A stretch of DNA of 5,239 nt. It comes from Alphaproteobacteria bacterium (GTDB lineage Bacteria; Pseudomonadota; Alphaproteobacteria; Acetobacterales; Acetobacteraceae). The notes below the pieces were generated by a model. The model was not told where the DNA came from. It did no database searches and worked only from the letters and a program-made list of their open reading frames with translations. The DNA lies in the NCBI GenBank assembly GCA_013298245.1, contig JAAFHD010000034.1, positions 1-5,239 of the forward strand, in the 5' to 3' direction. Below are positions 1 to 5,239 of the stretch, in pieces. Within the stretch, counting starts at the first letter, position 1. Each line of letters begins with the position of its first letter. Made by a program: the position numbers and the translations under genes.

Positions 1-1730
1 GACAACCCGGCCACCACGGCGAAGTCCACCGCATCAGGAATGGCCAATGCCTCCTCCCGTGCCAGTAGGGCGATCTCCGCGTCCTGGCGCGCCAGATATG
101 GGCCGTATAGGGCCTCGGTCTCCAGCGCATCCCGCACACGCGGCGCCAACTCCCGCAGCCAGGGAAACATCGCCTCGGCCACGGCGGGTGGCATGGCCGG
201 CAACGCCAGCACATCCATCAGCGACCGCCAGCGCCCATCCTGGTTCACAGGTGCGCCGGCCGCGCGATACTGCGCCGGGTGCGCGCCTTCGGCCCGCGCC
301 CGGGCCAGCGCCGCATCCACCGCCGCCGCATGCGCGCGCCAGGCGCTCGCACGCTCCCCACCCACGCAGCCCCAGCCGATACCCTTCTCCGTCAGCCGCG
401 CGCCGGCATTGTCGGCCCGCAGCCGCAGTCGGTATTCGCTGCGCGCCGTCAGCATGCGGTAAGGCTCGGACACGCCCTGAAGCGTCAGGTCATCCAGCAT
501 GACCCCGGCATAGGCCTCGTCCCGCCGCAACACCCGGTCCGGCTCAACACCCGCCGCGCGCTGCACGGCGTTCAGCGCCGCCATCATGCCCTGGGCAGCG
601 GCTTCCTCGTAGCCTGTGGTACCGTTGATCTGGCCAGCCAGGAACAGGCCCGGCCAGGCCCGGCATTCCAGGGTCGGGCGCAGCGCGCGCGGGTCCACAT
701 GGTCGTATTCGATCGCGTAGCCAGGCCGCAGGATCACCGCGCGTTCCAGCCCCGGCATGCTCGCCACCATGGCCGCCTGCACCGCCTCCGGCAGGCTGGT
801 CGAAATGCCGTTCGGGTACACGGTCGGGTCGTCCAGGCCTTCCGGTTCCAGGAACACCTGATGGCGTTCCTTGTCCGCGAAGCGCACCACCTTGTCCTCG
901 ATGCTCGGGCAATAGCGCGGCCCGACGCCCTGGATGCGCCCGCCATAGACCGCGCTGCCTTCCAGGTTCGCGCGGATCAGGTCGTGCATGGCGCCGGTGG
1001 TCCAGGTGATGCCGCATTGCACCTGGCGGTTGGTGATGCGCGTCGTCATCCAGGACAGCGGCTCGGGCGTCTCATCGCCCGGCTGCATGTCCAGCGCGGC
1101 CCAGTCGATCGTCCGTCCGTCCAGCCGTGGCGGCGTGCCGGTCTTCAGCCGCGCCATCGGCAGGCCGAGGCTTTCCAGCGCCAACGCCAAACCCACCGCC
1201 GGTGCATCCCCCACCCGGCCAGCCGGCCGGCGCTCATGCCCAATATGGATCATGCCGCGCAGGAAGGTGCCGGTCGTGATGATGACAGCCCCAGCCCGGT
1301 ATTCCGCGCCCGAGGCGCCGACCACGCCGGCCACCCGCGCGCCTTCCCGCAGCAGCCCCTCCGCCGCATCGGCGCGCACCACCAACCCAGGCGTTTCCGC
1401 CAGCAAGCGTTGCACCGCTTCCCGGTAAAGCTTCCGGTCCGCCTGCGCCCGAGGCCCACGCACCGCCGGCCCTTTGCTGCGGTTCAGCAGCTTGAAGTGG
1501 ATGCCCGCGGCGTCTGCGGCGCGACCCATGATGCCGTCTAGCGCGTCCACCTCCCGGACCAGGTGGCCCTTGCCGATGCCGCCGATGGCCGGGTTGCAGG
1601 ACATCTCGCCAATGGTGTCGAGTTTGTGCGTCAGCAGCAGCGTGCGCGCGCCGCACCGCGCGGCCGCCGCTGCCGCCTCGCAGCCGGCATGGCCGCCGCC
1701 CACCACCACCACATCGAAATCGTTAACCAT
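1..1730 (-). CDS. mnmG: MnmG (GidA), FAD-dependent tRNA U34 modification enzyme, 3' end outside the window
   Basis: MnmG is the FAD-binding partner of MnmE. Together they place a (carboxymethyl)aminomethyl group on C5 of the wobble uridine of tRNAs reading split codon boxes, in the cytoplasm. The frame is open for 576 codons from the ATG at 1730 to the window edge, with no stop or frameshift. Visible marks: an N-terminal Rossmann motif GGGHAG (residues 11-16) after a run of valines; the MnmG motif [13 protein letters not shown] (44-56) with Cys45; [14 protein letters not shown] (86-99); the first family signature [11 protein letters not shown] around Cys274; and the second signature [17 protein letters not shown] (365-381). 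The last visible residues, VAGLS, match a point about 45 residues before the usual C-terminus (family ~620-630 aa). The start is fixed by homology at [13 protein letters not shown]; no in-frame start lies between it and the mnmE stop. One oddity is Met248-His249 where relatives usually have Thr-His. Identification is very secure. Confidence 0.97.
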   Translation of the reverse strand, partial: MVNDFDVVVVGGGHAGCEAAAAAARCGARTLLLTHKLDTIGEMSCNPAIGGIGKGHLVREVDALDGIMGRAADAAGIHFKLLNRSKGPAVRGPRAQADRKLYREAVQRLLAETPGLVVRADAAEGLLREGARVAGVVGASGAEYRAGAVIITTGTFLRGMIHIGHERRPAGRVGDAPAVGLALALESLGLPMARLKTGTPPRLDGRTIDWAALDMQPGDETPEPLSWMTTRITNRQVQCGITWTTGAMHDLIRANLEGSAVYGGRIQGVGPRYCPSIEDKVVRFADKERHQVFLEPEGLDDPTVYPNGISTSLPEAVQAAMVASMPGLERAVILRPGYAIEYDHVDPRALRPTLECRAWPGLFLAGQINGTTGYEEAAAQGMMAALNAVQRAAGVEPDRVLRRDEAYAGVMLDDLTLQGVSEPYRMLTARSEYRLRLRADNAGARLTEKGIGWGCVGGERASAWRAHAAAVDAALARARAEGAHPAQYRAAGAPVNQDGRWRSLMDVLALPAMPPAVAEAMFPWLRELAPRVRDALETEALYGPYLARQDAEIALLAREEALAIPDAVDFAVVAGL

Positions 1731-1733
1731 GCC

Positions 1734-1748
1734 GGGCGTATAGCGCCC
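1734..1748 (-). other. Small inverted repeat in the mnmE-mnmG gap
   Basis: The 17-base gap between the mnmE stop and the mnmG start is almost wholly taken up by a perfect 5-bp inverted repeat, GGGCG / CGCCC, with a 5-base loop (mRNA sense GGGCGCTATACGCCC). The only Shine-Dalgarno-like bases ahead of mnmG (AGGG, 1749-1746) overlap its 5' arm and stand 15 bases from the ATG, which is far. There is no T-run after it, so it is not an intrinsic terminator. A role in setting mnmG translation is conceivable, but in DNA this GC-rich a 5-bp repeat may be chance. Confidence 0.3.
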
Positions 1749-3031
1749 TATTTGCCAATGCAGAACTCGGAAAACACCAGGTCCAGCACTGCCTCCACGC
1801 CGACCCGGCCGGTCAGGCGGCCCAGGGCCGAAACCGCGCCGCGTAGGGCTTCGGCGCGCAACTCCGGCAAGTGCGCCTCGGGCAGCAGGTCAAGCGCTGC
1901 CACTGCATCGGCCAGCGCGGCGCGATGGCGCGGACGGGTCAGGCTGGCCTGGTCGGCCAAGCCGGCGCGCGCGCGCACCGCGGTTTCCAGCGCGGTCCGC
2001 AACGTACCGATACCCGCGCCGGTGCGTGCCGAAACCGCCAACCCGTCCAGCGGCGCGGGCGCCAAATCCACCTTGTTCACCACGCGGATCGCGTCCAACG
2101 CCAGGGTTTCGGCATCGGGTGCTGCATCGGCGGCGAAGACCGCCAGCGTGATCTCGGCCATCGCCGCCTGAGCGCGGGCGCGGCGGATGCCTTCGGCCTC
2201 AATCATGTCGGCGGCGTCGCGCAGCCCCGCCGTGTCGGCCAGCACCACGGGCACGCCGGCCAACACGATCCGCGCCTCCACCACATCGCGCGTGGTGCCG
2301 GCCTGGGGGGACACGATCGCCGCATCCCGCCCGGCCAGGGCGTTCAGCAGGGACGACTTGCCCGCATTCGGCGCGCCCAGAATCGCTACGCGAACGCCTT
2401 CACGCAGCGCCTCCGCCCGCGCCCCGCCGACGATCTCGGCCGCCAATTCGGTACGCAACACCGCGGCTTCGGCTGCCACGGCCCCATCCAACCCGGCCGG
2501 CAAATCCTCATCCTCGAACTCGATGAACGCCTCCTGCCGGGCCAGCAGCCGCGTGGCGCGCTCGGTCCAGGCCAGCGCACGCGCGGCCAGCGCGCCGCCG
2601 GCCTGGCGAAGGGCCTGGCGCCGCTGCGCCTCGGTCTCCGCCGCGATCAGGTCGGCAATGCCCTCCGCCGCGGTCAGGTCCAGTCGGCCATGGGCAAAGG
2701 CGCGGCGGGTGAATTCGCCCGGTTCCGCCGGGCGCAGCCCAAGCGCCACTAACGCATCCGCCACCGCCGCCACCACCGCAGGTCCGCCATGCAAGTGCAG
2801 TTCCGCGCTGTCCTCTCCGGTGTAGGAACCAGGCCCCGGGAACCACAGCACCAGCGCCTCATCCAGCACCTCGCCCGCATGCCGCAACCGCCGCAGGCTG
2901 GCGTGCCGCGGCGCAGGCCGCCCGCACAGCGCATCCAGCGCCGGCCCCGCACCCGGCCCCGAAAGCCGCATCAGCGCAACCGCCGCGCGCCCCGCGCCGG
3001 AGGCGAGGGCGAAAATGCTGTCAGACGACAT
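1748..3031 (-). CDS. mnmE: MnmE (TrmE), tRNA U34 modification GTPase
   Basis: MnmE is the K+-stimulated GTPase that, with MnmG, builds the C5 aminomethyl-type modification on wobble U34 of tRNA, using a folate-derived one-carbon unit. The protein is 427 aa, slightly short of the usual ~440-455. Domains in order: N-terminal folate-binding and dimerisation domain (about 1-115) with [15 protein letters not shown] (69-83); helical domain, first part (about 116-205); the inserted G domain (about 213-355); and the helical C-terminus. G motifs: G1 GAPNAGKSS (219-227), G2 GTTRD (245-249), G3 DTAG (266-269), G4 NKVD (319-322), G5 SART (334-337). Asn222 and Glu278 line up with the potassium-binding Asn226 and catalytic Glu282 of E. 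coli MnmE. The C-terminal CIGK motif, with its conserved Cys424, is complete. The start is supported by homology and by GGAGAAGG just upstream. The G3-G4 stretch is compact, which explains much of the short length. It overlaps the ferredoxin stop by 11 bases and mnmG follows 17 bases later. Confidence 0.98.
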   Translation of the reverse strand: MSSDSIFALASGAGRAAVALMRLSGPGAGPALDALCGRPAPRHASLRRLRHAGEVLDEALVLWFPGPGSYTGEDSAELHLHGGPAVVAAVADALVALGLRPAEPGEFTRRAFAHGRLDLTAAEGIADLIAAETEAQRRQALRQAGGALAARALAWTERATRLLARQEAFIEFEDEDLPAGLDGAVAAEAAVLRTELAAEIVGGARAEALREGVRVAILGAPNAGKSSLLNALAGRDAAIVSPQAGTTRDVVEARIVLAGVPVVLADTAGLRDAADMIEAEGIRRARAQAAMAEITLAVFAADAAPDAETLALDAIRVVNKVDLAPAPLDGLAVSARTGAGIGTLRTALETAVRARAGLADQASLTRPRHRAALADAVAALDLLPEAHLPELRAEALRGAVSALGRLTGRVGVEAVLDLVFSEFCIGK

Positions 3032-3359
3032 CCTTCTCCGTCAGCATCAGGCGCGTCACGCGCCCGCCGCCCTGCACATGCACCGCCAGGATTTCGTCGA
3101 TATCCGCGGGCGTCGTCGGCCGGTACCAGACCCCCTCCGGGTAGATCACCAGCGCAGGCCCAAATTCACAACGCTCCAGGCAACCGGCTGTATTCACGCG
3201 GATATTCGGAATGCCCAGCTCCTTCGCGCGCGCCTTCATGTAGTCGCGCAGCGGCTCGCTGCCGCGTTCGGCGCAGCTGCCGCGCTTGTGCCCGTCCGGC
3301 CTGCGGTTGGTGCACATGAACAGGTGGGCGGTGTAGAAGGGGGGCGGATCCTGGCTCAT
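3021..3359 (-). CDS. Thioredoxin-like [2Fe-2S] ferredoxin domain protein (COG3411 type)
   Basis: This is a 112-aa cytoplasmic protein with no signal peptide or membrane segment. It has the pattern of the thioredoxin-fold [2Fe-2S] ferredoxins: Cys16 (FMCTNRR), Cys29 (GSCAERG), then Cys60 and Cys64 in AGCLERCEFGP, i.e. C-x12-C-x30-C-x3-C, followed by a strand and turn (ALVIYPEGVWY, 69-79) and a short acidic helix (TPADIDEILAVHV, 83-95). In known members the four cysteines hold one [2Fe-2S] cluster; the redox partner is mostly unknown. I chose the ATG at 3359 because homology begins at YTAHLFMC; the frame stays open upstream to 3515, but that stretch lies over the divergent alkyltransferase gene and has no family resemblance. 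No clear Shine-Dalgarno sequence precedes the start. The gene is first in the unit with mnmE and overlaps its start by 11 bases. Family assignment is firm; the specific role is not known. Confidence 0.9.
   Translation of the reverse strand: MSQDPPPFYTAHLFMCTNRRPDGHKRGSCAERGSEPLRDYMKARAKELGIPNIRVNTAGCLERCEFGPALVIYPEGVWYRPTTPADIDEILAVHVQGGGRVTRLMLTEKDVV
3032..3039 (-). promoter_or_regulatory. Ribosome binding site of mnmE inside the ferredoxin gene
   Basis: In mRNA sense the bases read GGAGAAGG immediately before the mnmE ATG, the only good purine-rich Shine-Dalgarno match in the window. It lies within the last codons of the ferredoxin gene (Thr-Glu-Lys-Asp), whose TGA falls inside mnmE. This fixes the mnmE start at 3031 and suggests that ribosomes finishing the ferredoxin can re-initiate on mnmE (translational coupling). 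Confidence 0.7.
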
Positions 3360-3408
3360 GCCAGGGATATGCGTGCCGCTTGCCGGCTTGAACACCCCCC
3401 GGGAACCC
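3360..3408. promoter_or_regulatory. 49-base divergent intergenic region
   Basis: This is the only space between the minus-strand ferredoxin-mnmE-mnmG unit and the plus-strand alkyltransferase-quinone reductase pair, so promoters for one or both must lie here or inside the opposing genes. I find no convincing -35/-10 pair on either strand. The nearest is a CATATC (-10-like, minus strand, 3371-3366) with a poor TGTTCA 17 bases upstream, which would give a nearly leaderless ferredoxin transcript. The region also contains CCCCCCGGG (3395-3403). Its promoter role comes from gene layout, not from motifs. Confidence 0.4.
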
Positions 3409-3864
3409 ATGCCCCAACTCTCCCTTCTCACCCCCCTCGGCGACCTCACCCTCTCCGAGGACGAAGGCGCCCTCGTCTCCCTCGACTGGGGCCGCGTCCC
3501 TGACCAGACGCCCACCTCGCTGCTGACGGCCGCCCGCGCCCAACTCCAGGACTATTTCGACGGCAAGCGCACGGCCTTCGACCTCCCCCTCGCCCCACCC
3601 GGCACACCCTTCCAACAGCGCGTCTGGCAGGCGCTGACCACCATCCCCCACGGCGAAACCCGCACCTATGGCGACCTCGCGCGCACCCTCGCCTCCGGCT
3701 CCCGCGCCATCGGCCAGGCCAATGGCCGCAACCCCATCCCCATCATCATCCCCTGCCACCGCGTGGTCGGCGCCAGCGGTGCGCTGGGCGGCTATTCGGG
3801 CGCGGGCGGGCCTGATACCAAGCGCTTTCTTCTAGCCCTCGAGAGCCGGAACCTTTTCACATGA
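3409..3864 (+). CDS. ogt: Methylated-DNA--protein-cysteine S-methyltransferase (Ogt/MGMT family)
   Basis: This is a suicide DNA-repair protein that moves the alkyl group from O6-alkylguanine (and O4-alkylthymine) onto its own cysteine. The 151-aa protein has a short N-terminal beta-rich part (1-60) and the conserved DNA-binding and active-site domain. Visible marks: GTPFQQRVWQAL (65-76), IPHGETRTYGDLA (79-91) with Tyr87, Arg99 in the position of the base-flipping arginine finger, the AIGQANGRNP loop (100-109), the active-site IPCHRVV (114-120) with acceptor Cys116, and GGYSG (127-131) before the C-terminal helix. The length fits single-domain Ogt proteins; there is no Ada-type regulatory domain, so expression control by self-methylation is not expected. 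The ATG at 3409 gives a normal family N-terminus. An in-frame ATG at 3358 would add 17 residues with no family match. Leucine is coded mainly by CTC (13 of 21), unlike the next gene. The stop overlaps the start of the quinone reductase as ATGA. Confidence 0.95.
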   Translation: MPQLSLLTPLGDLTLSEDEGALVSLDWGRVPDQTPTSLLTAARAQLQDYFDGKRTAFDLPLAPPGTPFQQRVWQALTTIPHGETRTYGDLARTLASGSRAIGQANGRNPIPIIIPCHRVVGASGALGGYSGAGGPDTKRFLLALESRNLFT

Positions 3865-4835
3865 CCCATGCCATCCGCGTCCATGAACATGGCGGCCCCG
3901 AGAAGCTACTCTGGGAGGAAGTGCCGCGCCCCGAGCCCAAGGCCGGCGAAGTCCGCATCCGCCAGGAAGCGGTGGGTCTGAACTACATCGACGTCTATTT
4001 CCGCACCGGCCTCTACAAGGCGCCGACCATGCCCTTCACCATTGGTATGGAAGGTGCGGGCCTCGTGGACGCCATCGGCGAGGGCGTCACCGACATCAAA
4101 ATCGGTGACCGCGTCGCCTATGCCTCAGGCCCGATGGGCGCCTATGCGCAGAGCCGCGTGAACAAGGCCGACCGCGTGGTCGTGGTGCCGGACGGAATCT
4201 CCAGCGAAACCGCGGCCGCGATGATGCTGCAAGGCATGACGGCACAGTACCTGCTGCACTCCACCTATCCGGTGAAGCCTGGCCAGACCATCGTGGTGCA
4301 TGCTGCGGCGGGTGGCGTGGGGCTGATCCTGGTGCAATGGGCCAAGGCGCTGGGCTGCACGGTGATCGGCACTGTCTCCACGCCGGAAAAGGCCGCGCTG
4401 GCGAAGGCGCATGGCGCCGACCATGTGGTGCTGACCAGCGAAGACCTGCCGGCGGCGGTCAAGCGCATCACCGGCGGCGCCGGCGTGCCTGTGGTCTACG
4501 ACAGCGTGGGCAAGGACACCTTCATGGCCAGCCTGGACTGCCTGGCGCCGCGCGGCGTCATGGTCAGCTACGGCAATGCCTCGGGGCCGGTCACGGGCTT
4601 CGACCTCGGCATCCTGGCCGCCAAGGGCAGCCTGTATGTGTGCCGCCCCACGCTGGGCACCTACACCACCGCGCGCGAAGACCTGGTCGCCTGCGCCAAT
4701 TCACTGTTCGAGGTGGTGAAGTCCGGCAAGGTCAAGATCAACGTCAACCAGCGCTATGCGCTGAAGGATGCGGGCCAGGCGCATATCGCGCTGGAAGCCC
4801 GCAAGACCACCGGCAGCACGGTGCTGATCCCTTAA
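3861..4835 (+). CDS. qor: NADPH:quinone oxidoreductase (Qor, zinc-free MDR family)
   Basis: This is a soluble medium-chain dehydrogenase/reductase of the quinone reductase (QOR, zeta-crystallin-like) branch, expected to reduce quinones or related electrophilic carbonyls with NADPH. The 324-aa protein closely follows E. coli Qor (327 aa) from end to end: HEHGGPEKLLW (8-18), the catalytic-domain stretch GLNYIDVYFRTGLY (39-52), KIGDRVAYA (80-88), the Rossmann nucleotide motif AAAGGVG (148-154) followed by QWAKALG (159-165), then VVYDSVGKDT (211-220), GSLYVCRP (256-263) and the C-terminal TGSTVLIP. The zinc-binding cysteines of alcohol dehydrogenases are absent, as expected. The start overlaps the ogt stop by four bases (ATGA), which predicts co-transcription and coupled translation. 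Both genes fit a loose theme of protection against reactive compounds, but that link is inference. The true substrate cannot be read from the sequence. Its stop shares TTAA with the convergent gene. Confidence 0.96.
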   Translation: MTHAIRVHEHGGPEKLLWEEVPRPEPKAGEVRIRQEAVGLNYIDVYFRTGLYKAPTMPFTIGMEGAGLVDAIGEGVTDIKIGDRVAYASGPMGAYAQSRVNKADRVVVVPDGISSETAAAMMLQGMTAQYLLHSTYPVKPGQTIVVHAAAGGVGLILVQWAKALGCTVIGTVSTPEKAALAKAHGADHVVLTSEDLPAAVKRITGGAGVPVVYDSVGKDTFMASLDCLAPRGVMVSYGNASGPVTGFDLGILAAKGSLYVCRPTLGTYTTAREDLVACANSLFEVVKSGKVKINVNQRYALKDAGQAHIALEARKTTGSTVLIP

Positions 4836-5239
4836 CCGCGCCCTATGCCCAGCGAGGCGATCAGCGGCTCCATCCGCAGCAATTCCTCATCCAGCATGCT
4901 GGCCAATGCGCGGCCATCGGTGCTGTCCAGCAGGATGGTGCCGGTGCTGTCGAACAGGCGCACCACATCGGGGTCGCGCAGCGCCGCGCGCGTCACTTCC
5001 GCCAGGCGTGCGACGGCCGGCGCGGGCGTGCCCGTCGGCACATAGATACCGGACCAGCCCAGCAGGTTCGCGCCCTGCACGCCTTCATCTTCCAGTGTCG
5101 GCAGGTCGCGCGCGACGGCGACGCGCTGCGGCGCGTTGAAACCCAGGCCCCGCAGCCGCCCATCGCGCACGAAGGGCAGCGCCGACAGCGCATAGTCGAA
5201 CATCATGTCCACGCGGCCGCCGGCGATGTCGGTCAGGCC
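4832..5239 (-). CDS. Bug-family (tripartite tricarboxylate transporter, TctC-like) solute-binding protein, C-terminal part
   Basis: This is the C-terminal 135 residues of a periplasmic substrate-binding protein of the Bug/TctC family, which capture small carboxylates or similar solutes, in some cases for a TctAB-type transporter. The frame is open to the window edge, so the start and the signal peptide lie outside; family members are about 320 aa. Visible family marks are GGRVDMMFD near the left of the fragment, then LPFVRDGRLRGLGF, the LPTLEDEG turn, WSGIYVPTGTPAPAVARL, and a C-terminal helix ending IASLGIGRG. A GTG at 5212 lies inside the conserved GGRVDMMFD motif, so it is an internal codon, not the start. 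No tctA or tctB membrane gene is visible, and such proteins are often orphans. The ligand cannot be inferred. It converges on qor, with no room for a terminator between the two stops. Confidence 0.9.
   Translation of the reverse strand, partial: GLTDIAGGRVDMMFDYALSALPFVRDGRLRGLGFNAPQRVAVARDLPTLEDEGVQGANLLGWSGIYVPTGTPAPAVARLAEVTRAALRDPDVVRLFDSTGTILLDSTDGRALASMLDEELLRMEPLIASLGIGRG

Noticed and set aside
544..1017. Minus-strand open frames inside mnmG (544-1017 and 1234-1656)
   Set aside because: They are out of frame with MnmG, whose own frame is continuous with all family motifs; they are overlapping-frame artefacts and not evidence of a frameshift.
279..1541. Plus-strand open frame of 420 codons opposite mnmG
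   Set aside because: It is rich in Arg, His, Pro and Ala with no domain pattern and lies wholly antisense to an intact, unmistakable mnmG; such shadow frames are normal at this GC content.
1871..2752. Plus-strand open frame of 293 codons opposite mnmE
   Set aside because: It has low-complexity Arg/Gly/Gln-rich composition and no recognisable motifs, and is antisense to a complete mnmE.
3358..3408. Upstream in-frame ATG for ogt at 3358, overlapping the ferredoxin start as CATG
   Set aside because: It would add 17 residues unlike the family N-terminus and abolish the divergent gap; the ATG at 3409 gives a normal Ogt start.
3360..3515. Longer ferredoxin reading frame starting at 3515
   Set aside because: The extra 52 residues are antisense to the ogt coding region and carry no ferredoxin homology; family similarity starts just after the ATG at 3359.
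3166..3759. Minus-strand open frame of 197 codons across the divergent gap and ogt
   Set aside because: Gly/Glu/Ala-rich shadow opposite ogt and out of frame with the ferredoxin; no family resemblance.
5210..5212. GTG at 5212 as the start of the Bug-like gene
   Set aside because: The frame stays open to the window edge and the GTG lies within the conserved GGRVDMMFD motif, so it is an internal valine of a longer protein.
1..5239. Search for CRISPR arrays, tRNA/rRNA genes, insertion sequences, attachment sites, defence genes or an undescribed system
   Set aside because: No spaced repeats, tRNA-like arms, transposase motifs or terminal inverted repeats were seen; almost every base is accounted for by six recognisable genes.

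Overview
This is a GC-rich window (high G+C at third codon positions throughout) of ordinary chromosomal gene content. The best guess for its source is an alphaproteobacterium, possibly Acetobacteraceae (Roseomonas-like). The grounds are that mnmE and mnmG sit directly next to each other on one strand, an arrangement familiar from alphaproteobacteria, and that a Bug-type solute-binding protein occurs in a very GC-rich background. The family-level assignment is inference; no rRNA or other taxonomic marker is present.

Layout. Bases 1-3359 hold a three-gene minus-strand unit, read from right to left: a small thioredoxin-fold [2Fe-2S] ferredoxin (3359-3021), mnmE (3031-1748) and mnmG (1730 to beyond base 1; its last ~45 codons lie outside the window). 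The ferredoxin and mnmE overlap by 11 bases and mnmE and mnmG are 17 bases apart, so co-transcription is very likely. MnmE (GTPase) and MnmG (FAD enzyme) work as one complex that modifies the wobble uridine (U34) of certain tRNAs. The ferredoxin's role beside them is unknown.

A 49-base divergent gap (3360-3408) separates this unit from a plus-strand pair: a short O6-alkylguanine-DNA alkyltransferase (3409-3864) and a zinc-free NADPH:quinone oxidoreductase (3861-4835). The pair is joined by an ATGA start/stop overlap. A partial minus-strand Bug-family periplasmic binding protein (4832 to beyond 5239) converges on the quinone reductase, and the two stop codons share the palindrome TTAA.

Coding density is nearly total: the only non-coding gaps are 17 and 49 bases. 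I saw no RNA gene, mobile element, CRISPR array, long repeat or intrinsic terminator. All recognised reading frames are intact, apart from the two cut by the window edges. Nothing here looks like a new defence or mobile system. The points most worth a second look are the ferredoxin fused by overlap to the mnmE-mnmG unit, the contrast in codon use between the alkyltransferase and its coupled neighbour, and the TTAA stop overlap.
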